Below, in pieces: positions 36,155-45,471 of a stretch of 64,000 nt of DNA. Within the stretch, counting starts at the first letter, position 1. Each line of letters begins with the position of its first letter. The position numbers and the translations under genes are program-made. This DNA is from Enterococcus hermanniensis (GTDB lineage Bacteria; Bacillota; Bacilli; Lactobacillales; Enterococcaceae): NCBI RefSeq assembly GCF_001885945.1, contig NZ_JXKQ01000006.1, positions 124,124 through 188,123 of the forward strand, read 5' to 3'. The notes beneath the pieces are model-generated. The model saw only the letters and a list, made by a program, of their open reading frames with translations. It was not told where the DNA came from and searched no databases.

Positions 36155-38334
36155 TCGAAATAGGCAAATTGGTCAATGGACGTTATAAAGTGATCGCCAG
36201 TATCGGTAGCGGCGGCATGGCAAACGTCTTCTTGGCTCACGATCTGATTTTGGATCGTGATGTTGCCATCAAAATATTACGATTTAATTTTCAGAATGAT
36301 AAAACAGCCATTCGCCGGTTTCAGCGTGAGGCCTTAGCCGCAACTGAACTAGTTCATCCTAATATTGTCGGTGTCTATGACGTGGATGAAGAGAGTGGCA
36401 TGCAATATCTAGTAATGGAATATGTGAAGGGAATGGATTTGAAACGCTATATCCAAAGCCAAGCACATATTCCGTATGAAAAAATTGTAGATATCATGGA
36501 ACAAATTTTATCTGCTGTTAATTTGGCGCATGCACATGGAATCATCCATCGTGACCTGAAGCCACAAAATATTTTGATGGATGAAGCAGGAATAGTTAAG
36601 ATTGCCGATTTTGGAATTGCGATTGCTTTATCAGAAACATCGCTGACTCAAACAAATTCGATGTTAGGTTCGGTGCATTATTTATCCCCGGAACAGGCAC
36701 GAGGAAGTATGGCGACCAAACAATCAGATATTTATGCTCTAGGGATCATTCTATATGAGATGATCACGGGCAATGTCCCATTTGATGGAGAATCGGCAGT
36801 CACGATCGCATTGAAACATTTTCAAGATGAAATCCCATCCGTTAAAGGATTTGATCCAGCGGTTCCGCAGGCTTTAGAAAATGTAGTTATGCACGCAACA
36901 GCTAAAGATCCAGCTGATCGATATAAGACAGCTGATGAGATGGCAGCAGATCTTAGTACGGCTTTAACTGCAATTCGCGCAACTGAATTACCTTGGCATC
37001 CCTCTGCAATGTTAGACGAGACTAAAGTGCTGATACCTATTCAACCAACTGAGCCGGTAATTGAAGCCTCGGAAGAAGAATCGCTGAAATCAAAAGAACT
37101 GAAGTCAGAAGAACCAATAAATACAAAGCCAAAAAAGAAAAAAAGAAAAAAAAGATGGCTGTTTATTTTTCTAGTATTATTAGCAATGATTGTCGGAGCG
37201 GTAGCTTATTTTATGACGGGTTCGGCAGAAGTATCGGTCCCCCAAGTGGATAACATGACTGAAACAGCTGCACGTAGCGCGTTGAAAGCAGCCGGTTTGA
37301 CAGCAGAGAGTACAGCAGATGAAGTTCCTAGCGATACGATTGAAAAAGGTCATATAGTAAAGACAAATCCAGCAGCTGGAACGATGATCAAAAAGAATCG
37401 CAAAGTTCGCTTGTATATTAGTTCGGGGACTGAAAAGGTTTCTTTAAAAGATTATCAAGGAGAATCGATTGATGATGCACAAGAAGATTTACAAAAAATC
37501 GGTTTTTTACTAAAAAATATCCAAATCAAAAAAGTAAATAGTGATACTGTTCCTGAAGATCAAATCATTAGCCAAGATCCAGAAAAGGATGCAAAGATCG
37601 ATCCGAAAAAAGATACGATCACTTTTGAAGTTTCTGCAGGCCCTGAAACCATCAAAATCGAAGACTATTCTGGGATGACCTATGAAGATGCCAGAGATAG
37701 CCTTTTGCAAATAGGAATTGTAGATAGCCAAATTAATCGAGTAGATACATCAGACGAAACGGTTCCAGCAGGAGAAGTTATTAGTCAAAACCCGGTTGGC
37801 GGGACAGAATTGACGACACAGTCAACAATCACCTTAAAGGTTAGCACGGGTAGCAGCTATGTAAAACTAGATGACCTTTCTGGTCAAGATAAAGCAGCTG
37901 CCGAAACGACTCTGACCAATCTTGGTTTGAAATACAACGAACAAGAAGAATATTCTGATGATGTGGCCGAAGGAAAAGTTATTCGCACGGATCCTAGTGC
38001 GAGCACTTCTTCAGTAAAAATCGGCGATACGGTAACGATGTATGTATCTAAAGGTCCAGAATCAAAAGAAACGACTTTCAATGTCACGATTTCCGCAAGT
38101 TTTACTGGTTCTGAAGATACGCAAGATACGATCACAGTCGCTGTGAAAGATGCTAAAAAACAAAGCCTGACGCAAGTATTGAACTTCAAGCTAGATAAGA
38201 ATACCTCTTCCACAAAACAAACGGTTTCTATTACAACGAAAGACAATCAAAGTGCCACGATTGAAGTTCAACGTAATGGGGATGAAGTAGTAACAAAAGA
38301 AGTCCAAAATGCCGAGACAATTACTGTTCCATAA
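36151..38334 (+). CDS. ireK: PASTA-domain eukaryotic-type Ser/Thr kinase (IreK/PrkC)
   Basis: 727 residues. Cytoplasmic kinase domain 1-270: [20 protein letters not shown] (Lys), [14 protein letters not shown] (catalytic Asp), ADFGIAIA (DFG), [14 protein letters not shown]. Basic linker KKKKRKKR, one membrane helix about 332-352 ([19 protein letters not shown]), then four extracellular PASTA repeats by my count, each starting with a V/I-x-x-x-(D/Y) pattern and ending in SxG, followed by a C-terminal region ([15 protein letters not shown] onward) that is not PASTA. PASTA domains sense muropeptides or lipid II. E. faecalis IreK has five PASTA repeats, so the count differs or the last one has diverged. 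Confidence 0.93.
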   Translation: MIEIGKLVNGRYKVIASIGSGGMANVFLAHDLILDRDVAIKILRFNFQNDKTAIRRFQREALAATELVHPNIVGVYDVDEESGMQYLVMEYVKGMDLKRYIQSQAHIPYEKIVDIMEQILSAVNLAHAHGIIHRDLKPQNILMDEAGIVKIADFGIAIALSETSLTQTNSMLGSVHYLSPEQARGSMATKQSDIYALGIILYEMITGNVPFDGESAVTIALKHFQDEIPSVKGFDPAVPQALENVVMHATAKDPADRYKTADEMAADLSTALTAIRATELPWHPSAMLDETKVLIPIQPTEPVIEASEEESLKSKELKSEEPINTKPKKKKRKKRWLFIFLVLLAMIVGAVAYFMTGSAEVSVPQVDNMTETAARSALKAAGLTAESTADEVPSDTIEKGHIVKTNPAAGTMIKKNRKVRLYISSGTEKVSLKDYQGESIDDAQEDLQKIGFLLKNIQIKKVNSDTVPEDQIISQDPEKDAKIDPKKDTITFEVSAGPETIKIEDYSGMTYEDARDSLLQIGIVDSQINRVDTSDETVPAGEVISQNPVGGTELTTQSTITLKVSTGSSYVKLDDLSGQDKAAAETTLTNLGLKYNEQEEYSDDVAEGKVIRTDPSASTSSVKIGDTVTMYVSKGPESKETTFNVTISASFTGSEDTQDTITVAVKDAKKQSLTQVLNFKLDKNTSSTKQTVSITTKDNQSATIEVQRNGDEVVTKEVQNAETITVP

Positions 38335-38337
38335 AAG

Positions 38338-38370
38338 AAACCTTTCCTGATTTTTTAGGAAAGGTTTTTT
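38338..38370 (+). terminator. Terminator after the kinase gene
   Basis: AAACCTTTCCT / AGGAAAGGTTT stem, 8-nt loop and T-run; ends the long priA/def/fmt/rsmB/ireP/ireK transcript. Confidence 0.92.
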
Positions 38371-38377
38371 AGGTCAT

Positions 38378-38406
38378 TTGTACTGAAAAGCATTTTGAAG
38401 TATGCT
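38378..38406 (+). promoter_or_regulatory. Promoter for rsgA-rpe-thiN
   Basis: TTGTAC (38378-38383), 17-nt spacer, TATGCT (38401-38406). The alternative -10 TACAAT at 38405 lies close by. Confidence 0.55.
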
Positions 38407-38436
38407 ACAATAGAATAGATATTAAAGGAGATGAGC

Positions 38437-39312
38437 CTGATCGAAGGACAAATTCGTAAAGCCCTAAGTGGTTTCTACTATGTGGCAAGTGAAGGAGAGA
38501 TCCATCAGACCCGAGCACGTGGAAATTTTCGCAAAAAAAAATTGACTCCTTTAGTTGGAGACGACGTTGTATTTAGTAGTGAAGAAAATAGTGAAGGATA
38601 TATTCTAGAATTATTGCCACGAAAAAATGAATTGGTACGACCACCTGTGGCCAATGTCGATCAAGGGGTGATCGTGACTAGTTTGATCGAACCCAATTTT
38701 TCGTATAATTTATTGGATCGCTTTTTAGTGACTTTAGAAAACAAAAATATCCAACCAATCATCTATCTATCCAAGACCGATTTAGTCTTAGATCAAGCAT
38801 TAGTAGCAGAGATACGGGCAGTTTATGAACCATTAGGCTATCCAGTGATCGATGGTGAACAAGATAAACAGAAATTGACTGATTTATTTGCGGATAAGTT
38901 AACAGTATTTATGGGCCAGTCTGGTGCAGGAAAATCAACGTTATTAAACGAAGTCTCTCCAGGTTTAAATTTAGTGACGGGAGAAATTTCAGATGCATTA
39001 GGACGCGGACGACATACGACCCGACATGTAGAATTACTGGAGCTGTTTGGTGGTTTAGTAGCTGATACACCAGGTTTTAGCTCGATTGATTTTCTTGAAA
39101 TATCAGCAGACGAACTACCTAAAGAATTTCCTGAATTTCGTGCAGCCGCACCAGCATGTCGATTTAGAGAATGCCGTCATGTGAAAGAACCCGGTTGTGA
39201 GGTGAAACAGCAAGTTGAGACCGGTGAAATTGCTAAAAAACGCTATGATAATTATTTACAGTTTTTGCAAGAAATCGAGAACAAACGCCCAATCTATAAG
39301 AAAAATAAGTGA
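38437..39312 (+). CDS. rsgA: Ribosome small-subunit biogenesis GTPase RsgA
   Basis: About 291 residues from a proposed CTG start at 38437 (protein MIEGQIRKALSGFYYV). AAAGGAG at 38424-38430 is followed at once by ATG 38431, leaving no spacing; CTG at 38437 sits 6 nt downstream. Circularly permuted GTPase that releases 30S maturation factors. OB domain (residues 1-70), then G4 IIYLSKTDLV, G1 GQSGAGKSTLLN, switch region GRGRHTTRHVELL, G3 DTPGFSS, and a C-terminal zinc module CRFRECRHVKEPGCEV. Next gene rpe; the rsgA-rpe-thiN order is standard in Firmicutes. Confidence 0.93.
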   Translation: MIEGQIRKALSGFYYVASEGEIHQTRARGNFRKKKLTPLVGDDVVFSSEENSEGYILELLPRKNELVRPPVANVDQGVIVTSLIEPNFSYNLLDRFLVTLENKNIQPIIYLSKTDLVLDQALVAEIRAVYEPLGYPVIDGEQDKQKLTDLFADKLTVFMGQSGAGKSTLLNEVSPGLNLVTGEISDALGRGRHTTRHVELLELFGGLVADTPGFSSIDFLEISADELPKEFPEFRAAAPACRFRECRHVKEPGCEVKQQVETGEIAKKRYDNYLQFLQEIENKRPIYKKNK

Positions 39313-39378
39313 TTATGAATTAGTTTATAATGTTATTTGGATATAAAGAGATAAATCTATTAAAAAGGAGTAAAAATA

Positions 39379-40029
39379 ATGAAAATAGCCCCATCGATTT
39401 TGAGTGCGGATTTTGCACGTTTAGGTGAAGAAGTAAAAATGGTTGAAGATGCAGGTGTTGATTACATCCATATCGATGTGATGGATGGGAATTTTGTGCC
39501 AAATATTTCTTTCGGTCAAGTGGTAGTAAGTGCGTTGCGTCCAGTGACAAAATTACCATTAGATGTTCATTTGATGATTGCTGATCCAGAAAATTATATC
39601 AATGATTTTGTGAAAGCGGGAGCGGATATCATTATGGCTCATGTGGAAGCAACGCCTCATATCCATCGAGTGGTCCAAATGATCAAAGCTGCTGGCGTAA
39701 AACCAGGGGTTGTTTTGAATCCAGGAACTCCAGTGGAAGCCATCAAATATGTTTTAGCTGATGTTGATCAAGTGTTAGTCATGACGGTAAATCCAGGATT
39801 TGGTGGACAATCATTTATCGAAAGCACAGTGGAAAAAATTGCTGAGTTAGATCAACTACGTAAAGAACAGGGATATCATTATGAAATCGAAGTTGATGGT
39901 GGCATCCAACCTGAGACTGCGAAGAAATGTGCAGAAGCAGGAGCAGATGTATTTGTAGCGGGTTCTTATATTTATGGCGCAGATAAACCAGAAGAACAAA
40001 TTGCAGCTTTGCGGGCGGCACTAAATTAA
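39379..40029 (+). CDS. rpe: Ribulose-phosphate 3-epimerase
   Basis: 216 residues. Interconverts ribulose-5-P and xylulose-5-P in the pentose phosphate pathway. TIM barrel motifs: [31 protein letters not shown] (metal His/Asp), [30 protein letters not shown] and [18 protein letters not shown] precedes the ATG. Overlaps the thiN start by 1 nt (TAATG). Confidence 0.97.
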   Translation: MKIAPSILSADFARLGEEVKMVEDAGVDYIHIDVMDGNFVPNISFGQVVVSALRPVTKLPLDVHLMIADPENYINDFVKAGADIIMAHVEATPHIHRVVQMIKAAGVKPGVVLNPGTPVEAIKYVLADVDQVLVMTVNPGFGGQSFIESTVEKIAELDQLRKEQGYHYEIEVDGGIQPETAKKCAEAGADVFVAGSYIYGADKPEEQIAALRAALN

Positions 40030-40667
40030 TGAATGTCTTACTTGTGGCAGGCGGTGACTCGAGTCATTGGCCTGCTTTTTCAAATACGTATGATAAAATT
40101 ATTGGGATCGATCGGGGGAATCTGTTTCTTTTGCGTCAAGGAATCATTCCAGATTTAGCGATTGGTGACTTTGATTCATTAAATACGCTGGAAAAAAAAG
40201 AAGTATTCAGTCAAGTGCCAGAGATTTTATCTGCTCCAGCTGAAAAAGATGACACTGATACGCAACTAGCTTTGGTTACTACATTTGAACGTTTTCCAGC
40301 GGCAGATGTCACGATCATTGGTGCAACCGGTGGACGACTGGACCATTTACTTGCCAATATTTGGTTAGGAGTGGAACCGCGTTTTTCACCATTTTTATCG
40401 CAGATCAGATTGGAAGACCAAGGAAATAGCGTTCGCTATTTAGCGCCGGGGCATCATGCAATTGAAAAAGAAACAGACATGAAATATTTGGCGTTTTGTT
40501 GTTTGACGCCAATAAAAAAATTAACATTGAAAAATGTCAAATATGAATTGGTTGAAACAGATTTTTTACAGCCGACAAGTTTAGCAAGTAATGAATTTTT
40601 AATGGGAAAAGCCAACATTTCTTTTTCTGAAGGGGTCATTGCAGTCATCCAAAGTCGGGATATTTAA
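40029..40667 (+). CDS. thiN: Thiamine pyrophosphokinase
   Basis: 212 residues. Transfers pyrophosphate from ATP to thiamine to make TPP. Motifs: VAGGDSSHWP, IGIDRG, LAIGDFDSL, EKDDTDTQLAL, and IGATGGRLDHLLAN, followed by a small C-terminal β-rich thiamine-binding domain. Coupled to rpe by a 1-nt overlap. It supplies TPP from thiamine imported by the riboswitch-controlled thiT at 23.7 kb. Confidence 0.96.
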   Translation: MNVLLVAGGDSSHWPAFSNTYDKIIGIDRGNLFLLRQGIIPDLAIGDFDSLNTLEKKEVFSQVPEILSAPAEKDDTDTQLALVTTFERFPAADVTIIGATGGRLDHLLANIWLGVEPRFSPFLSQIRLEDQGNSVRYLAPGHHAIEKETDMKYLAFCCLTPIKKLTLKNVKYELVETDFLQPTSLASNEFLMGKANISFSEGVIAVIQSRDI

Positions 40668-40668
40668 G

Positions 40669-40720
40669 AGAGACTGATACGAAAGTATTTTATATTTTCG
40701 TATCAGTCTCTGCTTTATTT
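40669..40720 (+). terminator. Terminator after thiN
   Basis: AGAGACTGATACGAAA pairs with TTTCGTATCAGTCTCT (40696-40711), then GCTTTATTTTT. Confidence 0.9.
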
Positions 40721-40821
40721 TTAGAGATTCTAAAATTCTCTAAAATCACGGCTCTATGCTTTTTAATCCGTTCAATTAGTGGTAAAATTTGTGATATATT
40801 ATAGCGTTCAGAGGTGCTTAA

Positions 40822-41682
40822 GTGAGAAAGTTTAATCCAAATAAAAACATTATCATTATCTTAATTGTTGTTATCATTGTTGTAGCAACAGTCTCCATCA
40901 CTGCAGCAAATCGTGCAAAAGACAGTGATACCAATCTTGTTCAATCGGCGGTCAATGATTCGATTGGAGTTGTTGATAAAGTAATTACAGCACCGGGACG
41001 TTGGCTTAGTAATGGGGTAGAATCAATCTCCGATTTAATCAATACGTATGATGAAAATCAAAAGTTAAAAGCTGAAGTCGATCAATATGATGAGACTAAA
41101 CAAAAAACAAAGAACCAAGCAAAGGAAATTGAGAAGTTAAAAGCGCAACTTGAATTGAACCAAACGCTGACTAGTTATGATAAAGTGACGGCAAATGTGA
41201 TTACACGTTCACCAGATACCTGGCAAGATATGCTGATTGTTGATAAAGGTAGTAGTGATGGAATTGAGGGGAATATGGCTGTCATGTCTCAAAAAGGCTT
41301 AATCGGCCGAGTCATGGAAGTAAATGCTCATTCATCTAAGATTCAATTATTGACATCAGATACTAAGACTAGCAACCATTTCCCAATCAAGATTACTTCG
41401 GCTAGTGGGAATTCTTTTGGTGTCTTAAATAAATATGACACGAAAGCTCAGCAGTTGATTGCTTCAGAAATTACCGGCAGCCAAGATATCAAAGAAGGCG
41501 ACGTCGTTCAAACGTCAGGCTTAGGTGGGAATTCGCCGGCTGATTTAGCAATCGGAACGGTCGTAAAAGTAAAACCAGACAGTTATGGATTAAATCGGGA
41601 GGTTTATATTAAGCCGTATGCACAAATGTATGATATTTCAGTTGTGACGATTATCCAAAGAATGGCAGGGTCTACAGAATGA
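40822..41682 (+). CDS. mreC: Cell-shape protein MreC
   Basis: 286 residues; GTG start with AGAGGTG upstream. Scaffold of the elongasome, linking cytoplasmic and periplasmic wall-synthesis enzymes. N-terminal anchor (residues about 10-29, IIIILIVVIIVVATVSITAA), coiled coil about 75-112 (DENQKLKAEVDQYDETKQK), then the double β-barrel with RSPDTWQDMLIVDKGSSDGI and GDVVQTSGLGGNSPADLAIG. In ovoid bacteria MreCD work in peripheral wall growth, without MreB. Overlaps mreD by 4 nt. Confidence 0.96.
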   Translation: MRKFNPNKNIIIILIVVIIVVATVSITAANRAKDSDTNLVQSAVNDSIGVVDKVITAPGRWLSNGVESISDLINTYDENQKLKAEVDQYDETKQKTKNQAKEIEKLKAQLELNQTLTSYDKVTANVITRSPDTWQDMLIVDKGSSDGIEGNMAVMSQKGLIGRVMEVNAHSSKIQLLTSDTKTSNHFPIKITSASGNSFGVLNKYDTKAQQLIASEITGSQDIKEGDVVQTSGLGGNSPADLAIGTVVKVKPDSYGLNREVYIKPYAQMYDISVVTIIQRMAGSTE

Positions 41683-42194
41683 TCAGACGAACAACTTTAA
41701 AACGTATAACGCCTGTCCTGCTGCTGATCTTATTGTTATTAGACGCTCATGTAACAAAATTTATGATGGCAATCACCAATAATGCGTATGTAGCAAATGC
41801 ACATCTCGCTTTATTAGTTCTATTGATTATCACTCGAGTCATCAATGAGCGCTTTATGTTGGGTACTGCTTTAGTGATCGGGATTTTATACGACTTATAT
41901 TACATCGGAGTGATCGGTATTTATGCGGTAATTTTCCCAGTACTTGTTTTATTGTTTTATCTTTTTCAAAAAGTGATTCAACAAAATGTGTTGACGCTAT
42001 TTTTTACATTAGTAATTAGTGTGACAATTTTTGAATTAGCTAGTCTATTGTTGCAATCAGTCTTTGGGTTAACGAGTATCAGTAGTGACTTTTTTGTCCC
42101 TCGTTATCTAGGTCCGACACTACTTTTTAATATCATAATGTTTGTAATTTTAATCTTTCCATTAGAGAAAATTTTAATTGGACCAATCGAATAA
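41679..42194 (+). CDS. mreD: Cell-shape protein MreD
   Basis: 171 residues, highly hydrophobic with five to six membrane helices (for example ITPVLLLILLLLDAHVTKF and GTALVIGILYDLYYIGVIGI, the G-x-x-x-D-x-x-Y pattern of MreD). Partner of MreC in lateral/peripheral peptidoglycan synthesis. Starts at ATG 41679 inside the end of mreC, so coupled. A terminator follows about 50 nt after. Confidence 0.93.
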   Translation: MIRRTTLKRITPVLLLILLLLDAHVTKFMMAITNNAYVANAHLALLVLLIITRVINERFMLGTALVIGILYDLYYIGVIGIYAVIFPVLVLLFYLFQKVIQQNVLTLFFTLVISVTIFELASLLLQSVFGLTSISSDFFVPRYLGPTLLFNIIMFVILIFPLEKILIGPIE

Positions 42195-42244
42195 AAGGCT
42201 TTATATTATGAGAAAAAACAACAAATTTATCCTTTGATAAAAAG

Positions 42245-42273
42245 AACAGAAGAAAATTTCTTCTGTTTTTTTA
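42245..42273 (+). terminator. Terminator after mreD
   Basis: AACAGAAGAAA / TTTCTTCTGTT stem, followed by seven T. Isolates mreCD from the secreted hydrolase gene. Confidence 0.85.
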
Positions 42274-42351
42274 TTTTGGCTATTTGTAACTATAAAACAG
42301 TAAAATGAAATGTTTTTGTAACAATGCTATTATCTGGATGACATACAGCTA

Positions 42352-42360
42352 TGGTAAACT
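42352..42360 (+). promoter_or_regulatory. Extended -10 element of the SagA-like gene
   Basis: TGG-TAAACT matches the extended -10 form (TGnTAnnnT), about 70 nt before the GTG start. No clear -35 hexamer. Confidence 0.4.
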
Positions 42361-42430
42361 CATAAATGTGTTAGAAAAAAGTCTAATAAAATTCAAAAAA
42401 CAAAACTAAGAGTAGTCGGAGGACATAAGA

Positions 42431-44008
42431 GTGAAAAAAAGTTTGTTATCAGCATTAATGGTATGTTCAGTAACATTAAGCGCATTAGCAGCTCCAGCCG
42501 CAGCTTCTGCCGATGAATTTGATAGTAAGATCGCTGACCAAGATGCGAAAATTTCAAGTTTGCAAAACCAACAAACAGATGCACAGTCTCAAATTAGTGC
42601 ATTAGAAAATGAAGTTGCTGCAATTAATGATCAAGCACAAAGTTTATTAAATAATCAAGCATCATTGAGACAAAAATCGCAAGATTTAGAGAATCAAATT
42701 AATGCTTTACAAAAACGTATCGAAAAACGTTCAGAAGCGATCAAAGAACAAGCGCGTAATGTTCAAGTCAAACAATCATCAACCAATGTTATTGACGTAG
42801 TATTGAATGCTGAATCATTCAGCGATGCTGTTGGCCGTGTTCAAGCAATGTCTACAATTGTGAAAGCTAATAATGACTTAGTAGAACAACAAAAAGCGGA
42901 CAAAGCAGAAGTTGAGCAAAAACAAGCTGAAAATAAAAAGCAACAAGAAGCAATCGTTGCTAACCAATCTGCATTGGAAAGCCAAAAAGGTGATTTAATC
43001 ACTAAACAAGCAGACTTAAATGTTCAAACGACTACTTTAGCAGCAGAACAAGCAACTGCTGAAAATGAAAAAGCTGATTTGCAAGCGAAACAAGAAGCTG
43101 CAATCAAAGAACAACAACGTGTACAAGAAGAAGCACGTCAAGCTGCTGCAGCACAAGAAGCTGCTCAAAAAGCAGAAGCAGAACGTCAAGCGCAAGCAGA
43201 TGCTAAAGCACAAGAAGAAGCCGCTTCAAGCGAATCTTCTACTCAAGCATCAACTGAAGCAAGTACAACGACAGTAGAATCTTCTACTACACAAGAATCA
43301 ACAGAAAGTTCTACAACAACAGTAGAATCATCTTCAACAGAACAAACAGCACCATCTACAAGTACGACAGATTCATCAACTACGACGGAATCTTCTACTG
43401 CAACAACTGAAGATAGCTCACAGGCTACTGAAGTAACACCGCCAGCAAGTAGCACAGATACTTCAACAAGCACAAGCAATAGTAGCAATCAAGAATCTTC
43501 TACTTCAACAAATACTTCTACTTCAACAAATAATAGTAGCAATCAAGGTTCTTCTACTTCAACAGGTAACAGCAACCAAGGTTCTACGTCATCATCAAAT
43601 GATCAAACTGCTACTACGCCTTCAACACCATCAACTTCTACTCCAGCACCGTCTGGAAATGGAGCTGCTGTAGTGGCTGAAGCGATGAAATATATCGGTA
43701 CACCATATGTTTGGGGTGGAAAAACACCTTCAGGATTTGACTGCTCAGGGTTTACAGCTTATGTATATCGTCAAGCAACAGGCCGTGAAATTGGTGGTTG
43801 GACAGTTCCTCAAGAATCAGCTGGAACACGTATCTCAGTTAGCGAAGCACAAGCAGGTGACTTATACTTCTGGGGTTCTCCTGGTGGATCATATCACGTA
43901 GCGATTGCCATGGGTGGCGGACAATATATCCATGCACCTCAACCAGGCGAATCAGTTAAAGTTGGATCTACAGCTTACTATGCACCAAGCTTTGCGGTTC
44001 GTATGTAA
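42431..44008 (+). CDS. sagA: Secreted NlpC/P60 peptidoglycan hydrolase, SagA-like
   Basis: 525 residues; GTG start, GGAGGA 7 nt upstream. Signal peptide MKKSLLSALMVCSVTLSALA with cleavage near AAPAAASA-D. Residues 30-245 form a long coiled coil (PcsB/CwlO-like N-terminal), then a Ser/Thr/Glu/Gln-rich low-complexity linker of about 150 residues, and the C-terminal NlpC/P60 domain (about 408-525) with Cys in GFDCSGFTAYVYRQ, His in SYHVAIAMGGGQYIH, and the third polar residue His in YIHAP. SagA of E. faecium, next to mreCD, is an essential secreted DL-endopeptidase; synteny and domain order agree. It splits daughter cells and releases muropeptides. Confidence 0.9.
   Translation: MKKSLLSALMVCSVTLSALAAPAAASADEFDSKIADQDAKISSLQNQQTDAQSQISALENEVAAINDQAQSLLNNQASLRQKSQDLENQINALQKRIEKRSEAIKEQARNVQVKQSSTNVIDVVLNAESFSDAVGRVQAMSTIVKANNDLVEQQKADKAEVEQKQAENKKQQEAIVANQSALESQKGDLITKQADLNVQTTTLAAEQATAENEKADLQAKQEAAIKEQQRVQEEARQAAAAQEAAQKAEAERQAQADAKAQEEAASSESSTQASTEASTTTVESSTTQESTESSTTTVESSSTEQTAPSTSTTDSSTTTESSTATTEDSSQATEVTPPASSTDTSTSTSNSSNQESSTSTNTSTSTNNSSNQGSSTSTGNSNQGSTSSSNDQTATTPSTPSTSTPAPSGNGAAVVAEAMKYIGTPYVWGGKTPSGFDCSGFTAYVYRQATGREIGGWTVPQESAGTRISVSEAQAGDLYFWGSPGGSYHVAIAMGGGQYIHAPQPGESVKVGSTAYYAPSFAVRM
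43478..43567 (+). repeat. In-frame 36-bp direct repeats in the SagA linker
   Basis: Two 36-nt copies starting AATAGTAGCAATCAA at 43478-43513 and 43532-43567, 54 nt apart, differ at the Glu/Gly codon and at the last codon. They encode NSSNQ-x-SSTSTx and sit inside a wider Ser/Thr low-complexity coding tract (about 43225-43665). Such tracts vary in length by slippage. Confidence 0.8.
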
Positions 44009-44025
44009 TCAATCTAAATAGTATG

Positions 44026-44055
44026 ACCGGTGCGAATAACGCACCGGTTTTTTTA
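44026..44055 (+). terminator. Terminator after the SagA-like gene
   Basis: ACCGGTGCG / CGCACCGGT perfect stem, loop AATAA, then a T-run. Confidence 0.95.
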
Positions 44056-44127
44056 TTGGGAATTTCTATTAAAGAAAATTATTTTTAGGTTAAACCAGTT
44101 ATAAACAAGATATTCGGGGGAAAGAAA

Positions 44128-44631
44128 ATGCACAAGCAGATAAAAAATGGCAATTTATATTTAGGAATCGCCATAGTAATGATGATCGTATTATTTATCA
44201 GTTCGTCCATGACATATCAGCAACAAAGTCAAGTTTCAACGATTCAGAAATATTTATCAGAGGAACCATTCAAAGCAGCTTTAAGTCATATTTCTTTTGA
44301 TTATGCTGGAACGCAAATCAGTATCCAAGCAGAAGGATACGTAAAATTTGTCGAATTTTTTATTCGCAAGGCGGCCCATTTTACGACTTATTTTATTATG
44401 GGTGGGAGTTTATTTTTGGGATTATTGCCAAAGTTGAAACAACGGTCATTGATGCTGACACTTTTTTTTTCATGGCTAGCAGCAACGGGCTATGCAGCAA
44501 CGGATGAATTCCATCAAATGTTGACTGGAGGACGTTCGCCACTGTTCCAAGATGTTATGTTGGATTCTTGTGGAGCTTTGACAGCTTGTTTAATCATTAT
44601 TATCTATCGTTTGCTTCGTAATAAGAAATAG
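44128..44631 (+). CDS. VanZ-like family membrane protein
   Basis: 167 residues with four hydrophobic helices. Conserved VanZ pattern: [40 protein letters not shown]. VanZ confers low-level teicoplanin resistance in Tn1546; chromosomal relatives are widespread in Firmicutes and have no established role. No van gene adjoins, so this is a housekeeping VanZ-domain protein and not evidence of glycopeptide resistance. GGGGGAAAG precedes the ATG. Confidence 0.85.
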   Translation: MHKQIKNGNLYLGIAIVMMIVLFISSSMTYQQQSQVSTIQKYLSEEPFKAALSHISFDYAGTQISIQAEGYVKFVEFFIRKAAHFTTYFIMGGSLFLGLLPKLKQRSLMLTLFFSWLAATGYAATDEFHQMLTGGRSPLFQDVMLDSCGALTACLIIIIYRLLRNKK

Positions 44632-44708
44632 CTTGGTTTTTACTTGACGTAACTAATATTCAGACGGAAAATAAAGATAGAATAGAATATTTTGAGGAGT
44701 GTATAAGG

Positions 44709-45431
44709 ATGTCTGGACACAGTAAATGGAACAATATCCAAGGACGAAAAAATGCGCAAGATGCAAAAAGAGGAAAAATTTTTCAAAAAATTTCTCGTGA
44801 AATCTATATGGCTGCAAAAGCTGGTGGACCGGATACTAGTACCAATCCTGCCTTACGGCTAGTAATAGATAAAGCAAAATCAGCTAATATGCCGAATGAT
44901 AATGTAGATAGAGCAATTAAAAAAGCAACTTCAGCAGGTGAAGGCGAGCATTATGATGAAATCACTTATGAAGGATATGGGCCCGGTGGAGTAGCGATTT
45001 TGGTCCATGCATTAACAGATAATCGCAATCGTACAGCGACCAATGTTCGCGTAGCATTTACTCGTAATGGAGGAAACTTGGGTGAAACAGGATCAGTCAA
45101 TTATATGTTTGATCGAAAAGGCTATATCGCAATCGAACGTGAAGGACTATCGGTGGATGAAGATACGATGTTTGAAGACGTATTAGAAGCTGGAGCAGAA
45201 GATATGGAAATTTCTCCAGAAGTATTTGAGATTTATACAGCGGCAGAAGATTTTACGAGTGTGCGGGATCAGTTGGAAGCAGATGGCTTCACATTGGCTC
45301 AAGCAGAATTAACGATGATCCCTCAAACCACGGTTCCGTTAGATGAAGAACAAAACGAAAAGTTAAAGCAACTGATTGAAAAATTAGAAGATGATGATGA
45401 TGTTTCTGAAGTATTTACCTCAGTTGAATAA
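44709..45431 (+). CDS. yebC: YebC/PmpR-family protein (translation-relieving/regulatory factor)
   Basis: 240 residues. [20 protein letters not shown] and [18 protein letters not shown] are invariant features; [23 protein letters not shown] in domain 2. YebC-family proteins were described as transcriptional regulators and more recently as factors that relieve ribosome stalling at proline stretches; which role applies here is unknown. GAGGAG before the ATG. A shared terminator separates it from the convergent transpeptidase gene. Confidence 0.95.
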   Translation: MSGHSKWNNIQGRKNAQDAKRGKIFQKISREIYMAAKAGGPDTSTNPALRLVIDKAKSANMPNDNVDRAIKKATSAGEGEHYDEITYEGYGPGGVAILVHALTDNRNRTATNVRVAFTRNGGNLGETGSVNYMFDRKGYIAIEREGLSVDEDTMFEDVLEAGAEDMEISPEVFEIYTAAEDFTSVRDQLEADGFTLAQAELTMIPQTTVPLDEEQNEKLKQLIEKLEDDDDVSEVFTSVE

Positions 45432-45433
45432 AC

Positions 45434-45470
45434 AAAAAAAACCAGCGATTATTCGCTGGTTTTTTTGTTT
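45434..45470. terminator. Bidirectional terminator between yebC and ldt
   Basis: AACCAGCGA / TCGCTGGTT stem with loop TTAT, flanked by seven A and seven T. Confidence 0.95.
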
Positions 45471-45471
45471 G

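Noticed and set aside
41000..42194. Possible mreB before mreC
   Set aside because: The preceding genes are rpe and thiN with a terminator; no actin-like gene is present, as usual for ovoid lactic acid bacteria.
42280..42345. WalR-type boxes (TGTAA repeats) before the SagA-like gene
   Set aside because: TGTAAC occurs twice, but the two copies are not in the TGTWAH-N5-TGTWAH arrangement expected of a WalR site.
43225..43665. Repeated short units that could suggest a CRISPR-like or VNTR array
   Set aside because: The repeats are in frame inside the SagA-like coding sequence, degenerate, and lack unique spacers or cas genes; they are Ser/Thr low-complexity coding DNA.
44128..44631. VanZ-like gene as a sign of a vancomycin resistance cluster
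   Set aside because: No vanR/S/H/A/X/Y neighbours and an ordinary chromosomal context; VanZ-domain proteins are common in Firmicutes.
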